Shown: positions 38,587-61,105 of the stretch, piece by piece
Layout of the letters: every line of letters begins with the position of its first letter
Numbering within the stretch: the first letter of the stretch is position 1
Assembly: GCF_036417845.1 (NCBI RefSeq)
Contig: NC_089978.1
Location: 135,154,288 to 135,218,287 of the forward strand
Origin: Apteryx mantelli
Taxonomy: Eukaryota; Chordata; Aves; Apterygiformes; Apterygidae
Reading direction: 5' to 3'
DNA: 64,000 nucleotides
Notes under the pieces: model-generated
Told to the model about the DNA's origin: nothing
Seen by the model: the letters and a program-made list of their open reading frames with translations, nothing else
Databases searched by the model: none
Position numbers and translations under genes: made by a program

Positions 38587-40520
38587 TACAGAATCACAGA
38601 ATCACAGAATAGTTGGGGTTGGAAGGTACCTCTGGAAATCATCTGATCCAACCCCCATGCTTAAGCAGGGTCAGCTAGAGCAGGTTGCCCAGGACTGTGT
38701 CCAGTCAGGTCTTGAATATCTCCAAGGATGAAGGCTCCACAACCTTTCTGGGCAACCTGTCCCAGTGTTCAACAACCCTCACAAGGAAAAATGTGATTTC
38801 TTATGTTCAAATGGAACATAATAAATGGAAATAAATGGAAATGTTGCTGTGGTTCAGTTTGTGCCCATTGTCTCTTGTCCTGTCTCTGGGCACCACTGAG
38901 AAGAGTCTGGCTCCATCTTTACACCCTCCCTTCAGATATTTATACATATCGATAAGATCCCCCTCCTCAGCTTTCTCTTCTCCAGGCTAAACAGTCCCTG
39001 CTCTCTCAGCCTCTCCTCATATGCCAGCTGCTGCAGTCCCTTAATCACCTCTGCAGCCTCATTCGCTGGACTCATTCCAGTAAATCCATGTCTTTCTTTT
39101 ATCGGGGAGCCTAGAATTGATCACAGTACTCCAGATGTGGCCTCACCAGGACTGAGAAGAGGGGGAGGATCACCTCCCTCGACCTGCTGGCCACACTCTT
39201 CCTAATGCAGCCCAGGATACCTTTGACCATCTTTGCCGCAAGGGCACGTTACTGGTTCATGTTCATCTTGCTGTCCACTAGTTCTCTGCAGAGCCACTCT
39301 CCAGCTGGTCAGCTCCCAGCCTGCACTAGCGCAATTCCTCACCAGGTGCAGGACTCTGCACTTGCCTTTGTTGAACTTCATGAGGTTCCTCTCCGCCCAA
39401 CTCTCCAGCCTGTCCATATCTCTCTGAATGGCAGCACAGCCCTCTGGTGTATCAGCCACTCCTCCCAGTTTTGTGTCGTCAGCAAACATGCTGAGGGTGA
39501 ATTTGGTCCCATCATCCAAGTCATTAATAAAGATGTTAAATAGCATTGGACCCAATATCAACCCCTAGGGGACACCACCAGTAACTAGCCTCCAGCCAGA
39601 CTTCATGTCGCTGATCACAAGCCTCTGAGCCCAGCAGTTCCACCAGTTTTCAGTCCACCTCACTGACCACTTATTTGTTCCATCACCTTCCCAGGGATCA
39701 AGGCGAGGCTGACTGGCCTGCAGTTTCGCTGATCCTCCTTCTTGCCCTTCTTGAAGACAGGGGTGACATTTGCTCTCCTCCAGTCCTCAGGAACCTCTCC
39801 CAATTGCCATGACCTTTCAAAGATAATCAAGAGTGGCTTTGCAGTGACATCAGCCTGCTCCCTCTGAACTCACAGGTGCATCCTGTGGGGGCCCAAGGAC
39901 TTGTGTATATCCAGTTTGTTTAAGTGGTCCCTAATGTGATCCTCCCTCGCCAAGGGCCTTCCCCTCTGGTCTCAGGGGCTTGCAATTCCTAAGGGCCAGT
40001 ATTACCAGTAAAGGCTGAGGCGAAGAAGGCATTCAGCATCTCTGCCTTTTTGGTATCCTTTGTCACCAGGGCCCCTGCCTCATTTAGTAGTGGGCCCAGA
40101 TTTTCCCTAGCCTTCCTTTTGCTGCTTATATACTTATAGAAGTCTTTTTGCCTTTCACGTTCCCCGCCAGTTTCTAGGTGGGCTTTAGCTCCCTTAACCG
40201 CATCTCTGCATGCTCGTACAGTGTCTCTATATCCCTCCTGGGTCACCTCCCCCAGCTTACACTTCTTGTACACTTCCTTTCCATGTTTCAGTTTAGTCAG
40301 GAGCTCCTTGTTCATCTATGCAGGCCTCCTGCTGCCTTTGCTTGATTTCCTGCTCATCAGGATGGACCATTCTTGAGCTTGGAGGAGGTGATCCTTGAAT
40401 ATCAACCATCTCTCTTGGATCCCTCTTTCCTCAGGGTTTTATCCCATGGAATTCTTCCAGGGAGGTCCCTGAACAGGCTGAAGTCTTCTTTCCTGACTTT
40501 AGGTCAGACCATTTGCTTTC
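38587..40520 (-). mobile_element. CR1 LINE, 5'-truncated (antisense)
   Basis: The 3' end is marked by the repeated AATCACAGAATCACAGAAT (38590-38607), the inverted CR1 terminal octamer repeat. The minus strand then carries the 3' UTR and reverse-transcriptase fragments, including [20 protein letters not shown] with the FADD active site near 39490, [12 protein letters not shown], and an upstream segment with LNAFFASAF (39989-40315). Frames are broken in several places. The 5' limit, near 40500, is approximate. It lies about 2.7 kb upstream of the carrier start. Confidence 0.88.
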
Positions 40521-40690
40521 TGCCTTTTTATGCTTTCTGCAAACAGAAACAATTGTGGCTTCAGCCGGATACTCACCCACCGACAGTTATAACTTTGGTG
40601 GTCCTGGATGCTTTGCCTCTTCTGCCACTTCTGATTCCTCTAGTTGCAGCACAGTTTCTTAGCACTGAAAGGGAAAAATGAACATCTGAC

Positions 40691-41704
40691 TTTTTGTCAC
40701 ACTGTCATGCTATGAAGGTTCGATAGCAACGACTGAGACAGTAATATAATAATAATAAAAAAGATGTTTATTTCCTCACACAAGTTCTTGGATTAGTAAC
40801 ATCCATTAAAATAATGCGATTACTAATTTAGAAAGGATAACACAAAACCAGCAGTTACTAATTTAGAAAGGATAACCTGAAACTGTCGATTACTGCGTTA
40901 TTAATTGGAAGGACTGCTTATCCCTACTTGAAAGCTTTCTTGTTCACTCTCCTAGTGAGGGGGCTCTCAACCTCGAGGAGTTACCTTAACCCAGCGTTCC
41001 AGGAAAAGGGGAGGGGGGGGGATACTCACGGTCCAGCCAGAGAGGATGGTCAGGTCACGTTCCCCATCGTCAGGTCACGTTCCCGTCCCTGCTCAAACTC
41101 TCCTAGCTCCCAAGTCTCCTTTTATACGGCTGGGGCTCTGGGCAAACACTGCTTTTGCTGACTTTTAGCAAGTTTCACAATCACAGGACTGTTTGTTTGT
41201 CTGCTTGGGAGGACCCTGCTAGCGAGGCAAGACCCCAACACCTCCCTATTGTTTCTTCCCTCCCCGGGGGTCCGTGCGGATTCCAGGTGGCAGACTTCTT
41301 CAGTCTTGTTAATGCTTCCATTCCGCAGCCTTGCGCATATCAGTCCTTGCGCATATCGGTTGGTAGACTTCCTTAGTCCTGTTAACTCCTCTGTTCAACA
41401 GCTTTGTGCACGTCAGCTCTTGTGCTATCAGTTCTTCTGCATATCAACTGACAAACTTCAGTCCTGTTAACTCTTCACTCGCCCGTCACTTTTGCTCCTG
41501 GTTCTTTCGCTCTGGGTCTAAGACCCAGAAAGCCTCACCCTGCAAGGTCTCTTCCTATTCCTTCTGGTGGGGGGACGGCCACACCTCACTCTCTAGCCTT
41601 AGGACAATGGCAAACTGTGACTGAAAGTCAAGCTGTGGAAGATGCTTCTTCAAGGCCTCCTACAGGCTATCTTCAGACTAGTGCAAATGATACTGTCACA
41701 TTTT
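40691..41704 (-). mobile_element. Probable solo LTR of an endogenous retrovirus (antisense)
   Basis: A 1006-bp block at 40695-41700 begins TGTCACAC and ends CTGTCACA on the plus strand, giving TG...CA ends on both strands. It is flanked by TTTT on each side, a possible 4-bp target duplication but too low in complexity to be decisive. On the minus strand it has a TATAAAA box (near 41120), an AATAAA signal near its 3' end, and internal short repeats. No internal gene region is present, so it is a recombined relic. Family uncertain (class I or III). Confidence 0.6.
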
Positions 41705-43680
41705 CAGCAGATTGAAGGGTTGCTTAATGTTGGAACTGTTCAATGGTGTGCAGAGTTATAGTGCTGTTCTGCAGGAGCCTTAGTGTGCCTGAAGGGAGCC
41801 AAGAGCCAGGAAAAGGCACTATCTTTCCATGAGAAGAGAAGGAAGGGAGGAGAAAAGAAGAGAGGCTATATTTCTTTGTCTTGTCGCTGCAGGCAGCAGA
41901 AATGAGACTGGGTACATTCCCTGTGGTGCCTGTTCTTGCTGTTCAGACTGAGGAAGGGATGCTGTGGGGCCATTCTTACTGAGCTGTCTTTGAGTCGCCC
42001 TGCCCTAGACCAGTAAGACAGGCTGAACTGGCATCATAAGCTGGTGTCATGGATGCACCCCAAGATCCTGGCACAAATGTTTATGAGTCAAAGCTGCTTC
42101 ACCTGCAGTTCTTCACTGCTCCCTATCTCAACCCAGTCTCTGATTGCTTTTGGATTTTCCCCATGCTTTATTATCTCACTGCCTACGCTCTTCTTATGTA
42201 TGTCTTTGTGCAGGCTAATGTTTTCCCTAGGACCAGCACTGTCTCCATCTGTTCTTCTCAAATGTTTTTGCGGATTCTCTCAAAAAGCCTCCTCCCTCTG
42301 TCTCTCTTTTCACATGCTCTTGCTGACCCTTAATCATGCTAAGTTTGTATAAGATTAGTATTTTTTAATAGTTGGTGAGTCTTGTTTTTCGTTCCAGGGG
42401 CTTCTTACCGAAAGGGCCAGGTTGGTCCTAGGTTGGCTACATCTTGCAGGCAAGTAGACAGCAATATCATAAGGCAGACATCTAGAAGAATGAAATGTTT
42501 TTCATCAGCTTTACATAACACATGCAGCGTAGGGCTCTATGTATAAGTGGTCATGTCAATGGCTTTTCAAGTGTTGACATGTTAATGCAGCTGCCTGCCA
42601 GATGTAGGGTGCTTCCACATTAGTGCCTGAATTGATATCAGAAGTGTGCTTTCAAAGTGAATCTTCCAGTCATCCTCACTTACTGTGCTTTGGTTCATAT
42701 TGCAGAACAGTCTCAGAGTGTGCAAACTAGACTCCTCTCAGAGGAAACTAAGCTAGTAGATGTGCCTGAAGAGCATACCTAATGCACTTGCACTAATTGG
42801 CGTTCAGTTCATGGGGTCAGGGAAGAGATAATTCAAAGTAAACCCCTCAAACATGTTTGGTGTAGATCTTGGATCTCCAGCCCCACCTGTATCACTTTAG
42901 AGATTTGTTCCTGTTGAGCCATGCTACTTGCTAACACAGATCTGGCCATAGATGTGATGTGAATTTCAAAGCTGTGAAGGGGGAGCAGTCAAGAAGATTT
43001 ACTGCCAAGGAATACAGTGTCTAAAACAGCACCAGACATCAGCCTTTGGTCAGATGAACTGCATCTGGGAAGTGTGGCAGGGATGCTGCAGAGGAACATA
43101 TTCCTTTTGAGAAGGAGGAGACAGGATTTGATTCTTTAAACATTTTTTTCAGCACCCTAATGTCACAGGAGGCAGTATACATCATGCAAACCCCTCTTTG
43201 TGCTTCTCCCTTTCTTTTAGAAGCTATGATTGTATCAGCTCTGATTTCCCAGGCGGTTTGCTCTTCCTTTGGAATCACAAGTGTAGCGAGAGGGCTGAAA
43301 CTTTTAAGGAGTTGACATTTCTATGCCTTATCTAAAGCTGCTACATACTTTTCAGCTAAATGCAGACAGTTTTTACCTGTTACCACCAGCTGCAATATTT
43401 TAGTGGTCCAAGAACAAATAATAAAATAGCAATCCATCAACCAGATGAATGTGTGCTATATTACAAGAAACTCCCATGTCATTCATGTGCCTTTACAACA
43501 GCTCTCCACTCAGGCTAGCAATGTAGCCTCCTGTAAAGTGAACTACAGTTACTCTTAATGCAAAAATCGCTTACCCACACTTGCAGTTCAACCAAGATCT
43601 GTGGTGAACAGTACACCAACACCACAGCAGCACTGCTGCCCTAAATATATACAGTATATTTATTGATTCTGTAATGCAGT
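41705..43680. other. Intergenic DNA upstream of PEX5, nothing recognised
   Basis: About 2 kb of moderate-GC sequence with short open frames only (the longest about 100 codons at 42044-42352). No repeat family or coding motif was recognised. Confidence 0.4.
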
Positions 43681-43710
43681 TTCAATCATATAGTATAAAA
43701 CTATATATAT

Positions 43711-43790
43711 GTGCAATATATATAAATACCCAAATGAATGGGCACTGCCTGTGCAATATATATAAATACCCAAATGAATGGGCACTGCCT
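43711..43790 (+). repeat. Perfect 40-bp tandem duplication with a TATA-like core
   Basis: Positions 43711-43750 and 43751-43790 are identical (begins GTGCAATATATATAAATACC, ends GGGCACTGCCT). Each copy contains TATATAAATA. The pair sits about 70 bp before the PEX5 CpG island and roughly 840-920 bp upstream of the PEX5 start codon. Identity implies a recent duplication or ongoing length variation. Confidence 0.95.
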
Positions 43791-44633
43791 GGAGCCTGGA
43801 AGTGCCCAGTGGGATGCAGCGCCTACATGCTGGGCCAGCCCTACCTCCCTATGCCACCCCCACCCCCACCCGCCGAAGTGGCCGACACCGGCTGGACGCA
43901 GACCCCGCGCTCGGAATAGCCCCGGCGTGCCGGGGCCGAGCGGAGCGCTGCCCCTTTAATGCGTGCCGCTGGTGCATGCTCCTTTAAGGATTAGCCCCAC
44001 CCCGCCGTGCCCCGTGAGCGTCGCAAGCCCTGGCGGACCCACGGTAAGGCACTGGGCGGGGGGAGTCCCCCTGGGCCGTACCATCCTGCCCGCGAGGCCC
44101 GGGGGGGGGGGGGTCCCGCCGCCCGGGCTGGTGGCGTGGGAGGGGCTGGCAGGCGGGCGAAGGCGGGGGCTGCGGCCGCGGGGCTGCCGGGGAGACTGCG
44201 GCCTTGCTGCCCTGGCGAGGGGCTGCTCGCCAGGGCGGGGCGAGTCGGGGAGGGGAACTCCCCCCGGGACGCCGCCAGCCCGCGGGGCGCCGTTGCCCGG
44301 GGGCGGCAGGGCGCGGGGGGCTCCTCTGCGTCGCTGCGGGCCGTGCCCACCCGGCCGCCCTCGGCGGAACAGGCGCCGTGGCGGCATGCCCCCGAGCCAG
44401 GGCCCTGCCCCAGGGCCTCCACGCGGGCAGCGCGGGGGCGGTGCTGCCGGGGAGGGGGGGGCGGCGCTCCCGGGGTGGCTGGGCGGGGGCCGGGGCGCCG
44501 GACGCGGGCGCCCCCGGCGGCGCGCGGAGCCGGGCGGCGGCCCTGACGCTCATCGCGGGGCCCGCGCGTGTGTCGCTGTCCCCCGGCGGCAGGTGAGACC
44601 CGGCGGGGGTCGGCGCCGTCGCCGCGTTGCGCC

Positions 44634-54257
<9,624 letters not shown>

Positions 54258-55160
54258 CTCTGGGATGGGCTCCCCTGCGAGTGCAGAATTGGCCCAGCCC
54301 AGCAGTGACCTTCCCTAGGGAGAAAATGTTCACTAGGGTTCACACATATCTTCACTTTGGTAGGACAGATCATTGGCAACCATTTTTTTGAAGGATCTCC
54401 TGTTGAAGAGTGCAACTTCCACTACCCATCTGTTGTGGCCTGAGGATCTCTGAGCTGTTCACATTATCATCTCTATGGCTGACTGACCCTCTGCTGGTAG
54501 GCAGATGATCAAAGTGGGGAAATGCCAACCTCCAGCCCTCTTGCCAGATTGTGTGTTTGCAGTCATGCCCAGCATGGCTTTGAAACCTTACAATAACCTT
54601 CAGAGACTGCCTACTGGACGCGTCATGAATGCAGGTTGCTTTGGTGGAGTGGGATTGCCATTTGATGAAAAGGTGACAAATTCTGGGTTTTGAGCATGCT
54701 TCCCCCATGATGTGAGTGCATGTGTGTATATGTCAGTTGCTAGGGAAAGCTGGGAGCAGCAGCTCTCTCTTCTGGGTACTAGTGACTTTATAGTACAGCC
54801 ACACATTAGTTTATGAGTGTTTTGGTGAGTCTTTTCAGAGCAGAGCACTGTACTCATGTTAGGAACATGGATGGAAGCCCTTAGACCATAGGGGTAAGAG
54901 GAGATCCCAGAGTTCAGACTTAAGGGACTCTGATATGAATAAGAGTCTAAAATGTAAAACCCTCTCTCAGAACATGGAGGGGAGAGAGGGTCAAGTCTTA
55001 ATTTTCACATGATCATCTGTCATTGTTTCTCCTTTGTGCAAAAGCTCCCCATCCTGCTTGTAATTGAATCTTGTTAATTATAAATATCTGTATATGATTC
55101 TGTTGGGGAAAATGTTTTTTTTAATTGTAAAGTATTTTGTATAATATAAAGAGGGGGAAA

Positions 55161-55166
55161 ATTAAA
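55161..55166 (+). other. PEX5: Candidate PEX5 polyadenylation signal (ATTAAA)
   Basis: ATTAAA follows an A/T-rich stretch (TTGTAAAGTATTTTGTATAATATAAAG) about 900 bp after the PEX5 stop and is followed by a TCTCTGTGATCTG stretch. No canonical AATAAA was noticed between stop and here, so the 3' UTR is taken as about 0.9 kb. Confidence 0.5.
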
Positions 55167-55189
55167 ATTGCCAAAATGATATCTCTCTC

Positions 55190-56800
55190 TGTGATCTGTT
55201 GGAGCTGCATACAGTGGGTAATTAGTTCTCTGGAGGTATAATTCCACTGGAATTCAAGAATTGGGTCAGAATCCCCCTCTGTTTGTCTCCCCTTTCCTTT
55301 TGTTTTATTGATAGTTCCCATGCAAATGAAGTTTGCAATGAGGGAAGCGATGTTTAAAGCATATTGGCTCTTTGAAGAACCTGGGGCTTTGAGAACCAGG
55401 GGCAGGCAAGAAGCACTTATCCTTCCTCCTCCACCAGGCACCTGTTTCCTCATACCACTGCCTCGCAGGCTTGTTTTTCTCTCGCTGTATCCTCTCTCCA
55501 CCGTAACAATCAGGAGCAGAAAGTGTGGGCAGGGAGCTGTTCTTGCTGTATGTTTTCTGATCCCCTAGCTCCACCTGTGCCTGTCAACCTGTGACAGCAG
55601 CATGGCACCAAAACCTACATGCACTGTTTTGGAATTGCTATAATGCATGCAAAACAAGATGTTGCTTTCTGCTACCCAAAAGGCAGGAAAATGGTTATTC
55701 TGCCTCCCCCTCACACACTGTGCTCTAGGTCAACGATGTTTCCCTTGCTTTTGCTTTCTGCTGGTCTCCACCGTTCTGCCAGATTCTTCTGTGTCCAGTA
55801 AAAGATAATGTCAGTGCCTTTGCAGTTCCTTGCTTCCTGTCCAGGTGTTTTTCTCCCTTCCCTAAATTCCTCCTGGTTCCCATGAAGGTGGTTCTGTATC
55901 CAGCTCTCTGCTCTGTTCCTCTTGCCAAGAATTTTCTCTGCTTACCTCCTTGCTGACCCACATTCCTCTCTTCATTCACACTACCACTATCACAGCTTTG
56001 CCTTTACTTTTCTCACCCCCAGGCACCATTTAATGCTTCTCTCCTCCATGGCACCCTAGTCATCTCAGTTTCCCTCACTATTTGGCTGAGTCTCTTGACC
56101 TTGTGTTTGGTGTCCTTCCCTATAACATATCTCCTCCTGCCCCTGGAGCTAGAATGGTTGTCACCACTTGTTCTCTTTCCCTGTAAATTGTTCTCATTTC
56201 TTCCACTCCCTCCTGCCTTAAATCATCTCACTTCTTGCCAGTCACTGCTTCTAGCCCCCTGGCTATTGTGATAGACCCTGACCTATGGACAGGGCTCTTA
56301 CAACAGTACTTAAACTAACAAGGAGGAAGAGAGATTGTAGTAATGGCCCTTGAGCTGCCCTACCTTCTCTGTGGTTTCCCTCCCTTTAGTATTTGTGCTA
56401 TCGCTGAGGTCTGCCCTTGACCTAGACACCACTCCCTCTTTCTCCTGCCAGGGGTGAGTGAAGGATAAGAGGTTGAGCTGCCTCAATCTGGACCGTGTCT
56501 AACCATATCCTGTTAAGACTTGATCTTTTGGACAGGATGTTGGTTAGCAGCTGGCTGATCTCATCTGCACTCAGGTATCAGTTCAGCACTTTCTGTTTGC
56601 CCTCAGCAACCCTGTCTCTCTGGCCACCTCCAGACCAGACTTACACTGGGACTCTGTAGGTATCTTGATCTTCTGCTTGAAGTAGGAGAGGGAGCAGGGC
56701 CTAGTTTGCATTTCCAGCCACATCCACCTATTCTGTTCCTAAGCTCTTTCATTCAGTGGAGGTAGGTAGCAGACACTGAGCATGTCAGACTGGCAGAAAG
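55190..56800. other. Gene-free DNA downstream of PEX5
   Basis: Pyrimidine-rich, ordinary-complexity sequence with no coding motif recognised on either strand. Open frames reach at most about 126 codons and lack recognisable motifs. Confidence 0.45.
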
Positions 56801-56809
56801 ACCAAGATA

Positions 56810-56900
56810 GGGAGGAGCTTTTGGAGATCTGTTGTCCAACCCCCTGCTCACAGCATACCTGACTTAAATGCTAGATCAGGTTGCTCAGAGCATTATAAAT
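56810..56900 (-). mobile_element. Short degraded CR1 LINE 3' fragment (antisense)
   Basis: GGAGATCTGTTGTCCAACCCCCTGCTCA followed by CTAGATCAGGTTGCTCAGAGC matches the antisense CR1 3' UTR (TGGAGATCTAGTCCAACCCC pattern) with substitutions. The terminal octamer repeat is lost. Confidence 0.65.
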
Positions 56901-57639
56901 GGTTGTGCTCTGCAATTTCTATCTCCTTGCCTTTTTGTACCTCCTCTGGCATATAAACCACAGTGGCAGGACCTATCACCACTGAAAGCATGTAAGGAAC
57001 TGTAGCAGGCCTTTCTTTGTTCTTTAGCAATTCCATGAGCATCGCTGGATACAAACTAGATTTTTCCTGGGGCAATGGGCATGTGGTCAAAGTACGGTCC
57101 AGTATGTGTTCTTTCACTGACACTTCTTGCTCAATTTCTAGTGTGTTTCTGCCTTCAACCTTTTATTTATTTGCTTGCTAAGGCCTCAAGAAGTCCTAGA
57201 TTTTCTTGTCTCGTGGTGTTGGCTGTACTCAACACTCATCTGGAGAGGTACCACGAAATTAAACCTTCTGTTCTTTGAGGTACTTATACCTCTAGCCACA
57301 GTGCTCCTTGTTAGCTTCCATACTATCAGGAAGGAGGATGTGCTGCCAGTGTATTCTCTGCATTCCCATTGCTATTCCCTAATCTTGAGCCTCTGAGCTT
57401 CATTATAATCCTGGGTTTTCTTGAGTTACAACCCTCTGATCTCTTGTTCTGGGTCCCTAGGCTCCTTCCTATTTTGCCTGTATGTGTAGAAGTCCTTTCA
57501 ACTCAGAATTGGCCTAGACCCATCCTTCTCTAGAGCAATGCTGTGGGGCAGTGAGCAGACATGGGTGTTCATGGAAAAAGTATAAGGATACTTTTATATA
57601 TAGTGGATACTCTCATGTTCTCTAGGAATCTACTGCTTA

Positions 57640-58060
57640 AAGACTGGCTGACCCAGAAGTTGTATATACATGTTTGTTTAATGACCTTTGCTGAATTTAT
57701 CTTCTATGACTGTCATGTTGATTTTTGAACTAATTGGTGCTTTTGGCCTCTACAATGTCCTGTGGCTGCACAAATGAACTGTTTTAGATATCCAGAGTGT
57801 TTTGTTTGTTTTAAGCCTGCTGACTCTTCCTTTTCAGCCCCCTACTTCTTGTACTGTAAGAAATGGCAAATAATTGGTCTTGGGGCCAACCTTCTGTAGT
57901 TTTATTAAATCTTTTTCATACCCTTCTTTAGTGTCTCCTTTCTAAATAGGAGAGTTCTAGCATAGTCCATTTCTCTCCAGAAGGAGCCCTTTCCCTACCT
58001 CTGTACCCCATGCTTCTGCATCTTTTCTAGTTTTACTGTATTCCAGTGTTTCTTCTCTGT
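57640..58060 (-). mobile_element. Ancient CR1 LINE 3' fragment (antisense)
   Basis: GCCTCTACAATGTCCTGTGG, TTTGTTTTAAGCCTGCTGAC, CTACTTCTTGTACTGTAAG and CTCCTTTCTAAATAGGAGAG follow the antisense order of old sauropsid CR1 3' regions. Strongly diverged. Confidence 0.55.
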
Positions 58061-58069
58061 TCTAGCCTG

Positions 58070-59330
58070 CCTCTGGGTCCTGAATAAAAATGCCATGTCT
58101 CTTCCTCCTCTGAGTCAAGCCCTGATGCTCAGAAATCTTCTGGCAGGCAAGTCAGTTCCTGCAAAAGAGTCGAGATTTGCAGAACAGCTCTCTCCCACCT
58201 GGAGCAGCTGCAAAGCAGCAATGGTGACAGGCTGCTTTGTCAGTGACTCTTTGGGAGCTTCTGTGTGTGATGGTCCCTCATTTACCTACTCCCAGGCCTG
58301 TGTTTCTCTGCTTGGAAAAGGAGATAAGGGAAGAAACCTTCCGTCCGTCACCATTATGCTTTGTCTGATATTTTCTGCTGCTTTCAGATGCCTGATTTGA
58401 GACGTTTGTACCTTGAAACTCAGTAACTGTCCATGGTTTTAGGCAGAGTTATAGATACAGAGAACCACTGAAAATCAGATCCCAGACAGGTAGTTTTTTG
58501 AAACTTTTCAACTTCCCTGGTGCATTTCTTAAGTGAAAGTGACACCTAGCGTTGAGTCAAAGACTGGTCAGTGTCTGTCACGTTTTCTTTGCTTGTTCAG
58601 GCCACCAAAGGTTAGAGGAGCATTATCTGCTAATAAATCATGTGAAAGTTACAAAATGCTAGCTACATTTTGTAAACATGAGACTTGTGAGCTGAAGAGG
58701 AGAGGCTTTCCCAGCCAAATTTGGTGTTGTAAACCTAGGATAAGCTTCTAATTAGTCTGGGCTTTCAGTGGTATTGTTCAGCCCTCTTTGCTCAGCACCA
58801 GCAAACAGCAAGTGCAGCAACCAGAGTGGCAAACAAAGACAAAAGGAAAAAAGAGTTTGTGTGTGACCTATGTTATGCAAAAAAGAGGCATTCTTTTTTC
58901 CGCAAGGGTTTGGCAGGAAATTTATCAGTCTTTTGGTGGCTGGGCTGTTCACAGCTTGGGGTTCTGTGGTCCAGTTGTATGTTCGTGTGTTGTATCTTTT
59001 GGGGCTGTTTTGTTTGAGAAACAGAAGTCTTTGGGAGGCAAGAATGCGTGTTCTTCACCCTCTTTCTGGAGAAGAATCACTTGGCCAGTCCTAACATGAG
59101 CCAGAAGATTAAAAAGAACAGTGCCTAGGTGCCTTGAGTCCACAGCTGTCAGGCAAAATAGCAAATAGAGGGACTGGGAATATGCAATCCATGTGTTATT
59201 TCCCCCCCCCCCCCCCATTTAGAAGTAAGGAGTAAGAAGAGATGAGTAATTACTGAGATATAAACTAAGTTGTCCGCTATGGTAGAGAGGATAGGTGGTT
59301 AACTATCGCCACTAAGACAGTCGGAAGTTG
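58070..59330. other. Gene-free DNA with a C15 run
   Basis: No gene or repeat family recognised. A 15-base C run lies at 59202-59216. Short frames around 58788-59099 occur in several registers and show no domain. Confidence 0.4.
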
Positions 59331-59337
59331 AAGTACG

Positions 59338-59660
59338 TGACAAGTGAGGAGAGGCTGATGAAGCTGGGTTTGTTCAGCCTGGAGAAGAGAAGGCGGAGGG
59401 CAATCTAGTTGCTGTCTTGTAAAAGGTGGTGTTAGAGAGGCATCAGAGACAGACTCTTCTCATAGGAACACAACGAAAGTACAGGAGGCAGTGCAAACAG
59501 GTTGTACCAGGGGAAATTCTGATAGAACATAAAGATAAAAACATCTTTCCCTGAGGGCAGTTCAGCACTGGAACAGGTGCCCAGAGAGGCTGGGGAATCT
59601 GCCCTTGCAGATGTTCAGAAATTTTCTGGATAAGGCTCTTTGCTATTATGAGATCATGCT
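59338..59660 (+). mobile_element. CR1 LINE 3' fragment (sense)
   Basis: GAGGAGAGGCTGATGAAGCTGG, TTCAGCCTGGAGAAGAGAAGG, CACTGGAACAGGTGCCCAGAG and AGGCTGGGGAATCTGCC are the sense CR1 3' region. The element is truncated at both ends; the 3' terminal octamers are not seen. Confidence 0.8.
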
Positions 59661-61100
59661 GATCACATCACCACCTTGTTTAAATTCTGGGGTAGGACCT
59701 CTCTGTGCAGTAAACACAACCTCTGTCTCTAAGCCAGACTGGAATATCATGCTCCCATGCAAAACCAGTCAAAGTCTTTGTTTCCTGTCCTTGATTTTAT
59801 TGAATGAATAATGTTTATCTATTTTTGGTAAATGCTTTAAGATCTCCAGGTGGAAAAGCAGTGTGCAAGTGGGCTGCGGTATTTTTCAGATAGAATAGTC
59901 GTGGCTCAGGGACAAACATCCCTTCTGCTGGAGGTACCTGTGTTGTGAGTGAAATGCAGCACAGCTTCTAATTTGGGGTCTGCTGATAGGTCCTCTAAAG
60001 CATATTGCCACTTTTTACCTAATGGTTGAAGTAGATCAGCTTTATGGTGAAAACTTTCTTCCAGGTATGGACGTATCTTGCTAGGCTTGACCTGAGTTAG
60101 GTGGATTTTCCTAAAAGCTGTTTAGCTTTACCAGCACGTTCATCATTGACTTTCACAGTGTTATCAGTTCTTAAGACATTGTGGATCTGGTAATATTGGA
60201 CAATCTTCTTACAGTCTGTGTGGCTGATGTGAATTTACTATCAGACTTCCTTAAAAGAAAAGTGCACAGCCTACAGGGCTGCAGAGACATACTTCAAAGT
60301 GTGAACCAGCTATGCTCCAACACTAGCAGGCAAATGGAAAGAATCCCATGATTATTATTTTAAAACCACTTGCTTTTCAGTGCAGTAGTGAGCTAAAAGA
60401 AGGCTGAGATCTCTCACCCTAGCTGTGGTTGCTTCTTGTTTGGCTATTTGTTTTTAAGACAGGATAGAGGTTGAATGAAGAAAGAAAAGATTAGGGTTAC
60501 CAATGGCCAAGGTTTGTGTGTTCTCTTGTCAGCAGTACTAGATCTAACTTGGGCTGTTGGTTACGTCTGGATCTCTTTCAAGTAGTAGGTGTGAAACTCT
60601 CCCATTCTGTTCTGTGCATCATCAGAGACAATTGGTTCAGAGACATCCCTCCTTATATAAAAGCATTTTCAGTCAGGCAGATGTGTCCTCAACTCAAAGA
60701 AAAATGCAATGATTGCAGTTTTATGGTCCATAGCTAGCTGAATAGGACAGCCTGTTTGGAGAAGGCTTGTATGATGTTGCTCATTCTGGATCAAGCAGGG
60801 ATCAGTCATTGGTCAGTTCTGGGTCTCCTGCTTGATTGTTGTGTGCCTTTTTATTTTTAACCAAGGTCTATAATGTGTGTGTGTGCATGCGTGTGTGTGT
60901 GTGTTCTAACCTAGATCTAATGGGGGTGGGAAGGGAGAGAGGATCTGGAGGTGGAAGGACTTTATTGTTAATTTGATTTTCTACCATTTTATCCTTTAAC
61001 CACTGTTGTAAACTGGATGCATATGTGCCATCCACAGCTTGAAGTTGGATCATTTTAGCATCCTGGAATCTAGGAGAAAATAGAATCTGACAGTGCAATG
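59661..61100. other. Gene-free DNA with a GT microsatellite
   Basis: No gene recognised. An interrupted (GT)n tract lies at 60874-60904 (GTGTGTGTGTGCATGCGTGT type). The remainder is unremarkable AT-rich sequence. Confidence 0.45.
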
Positions 61101-61105
61101 ACAAT

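Noticed and set aside
56893-57123. 76-codon minus-strand frame with protein-like composition (PAMLMELLKNKE, MPEEVQKGKEIEI)
   Set aside because: Composition looks plausible, but no family was recognised and no flanking exons with matching splice phase were found.
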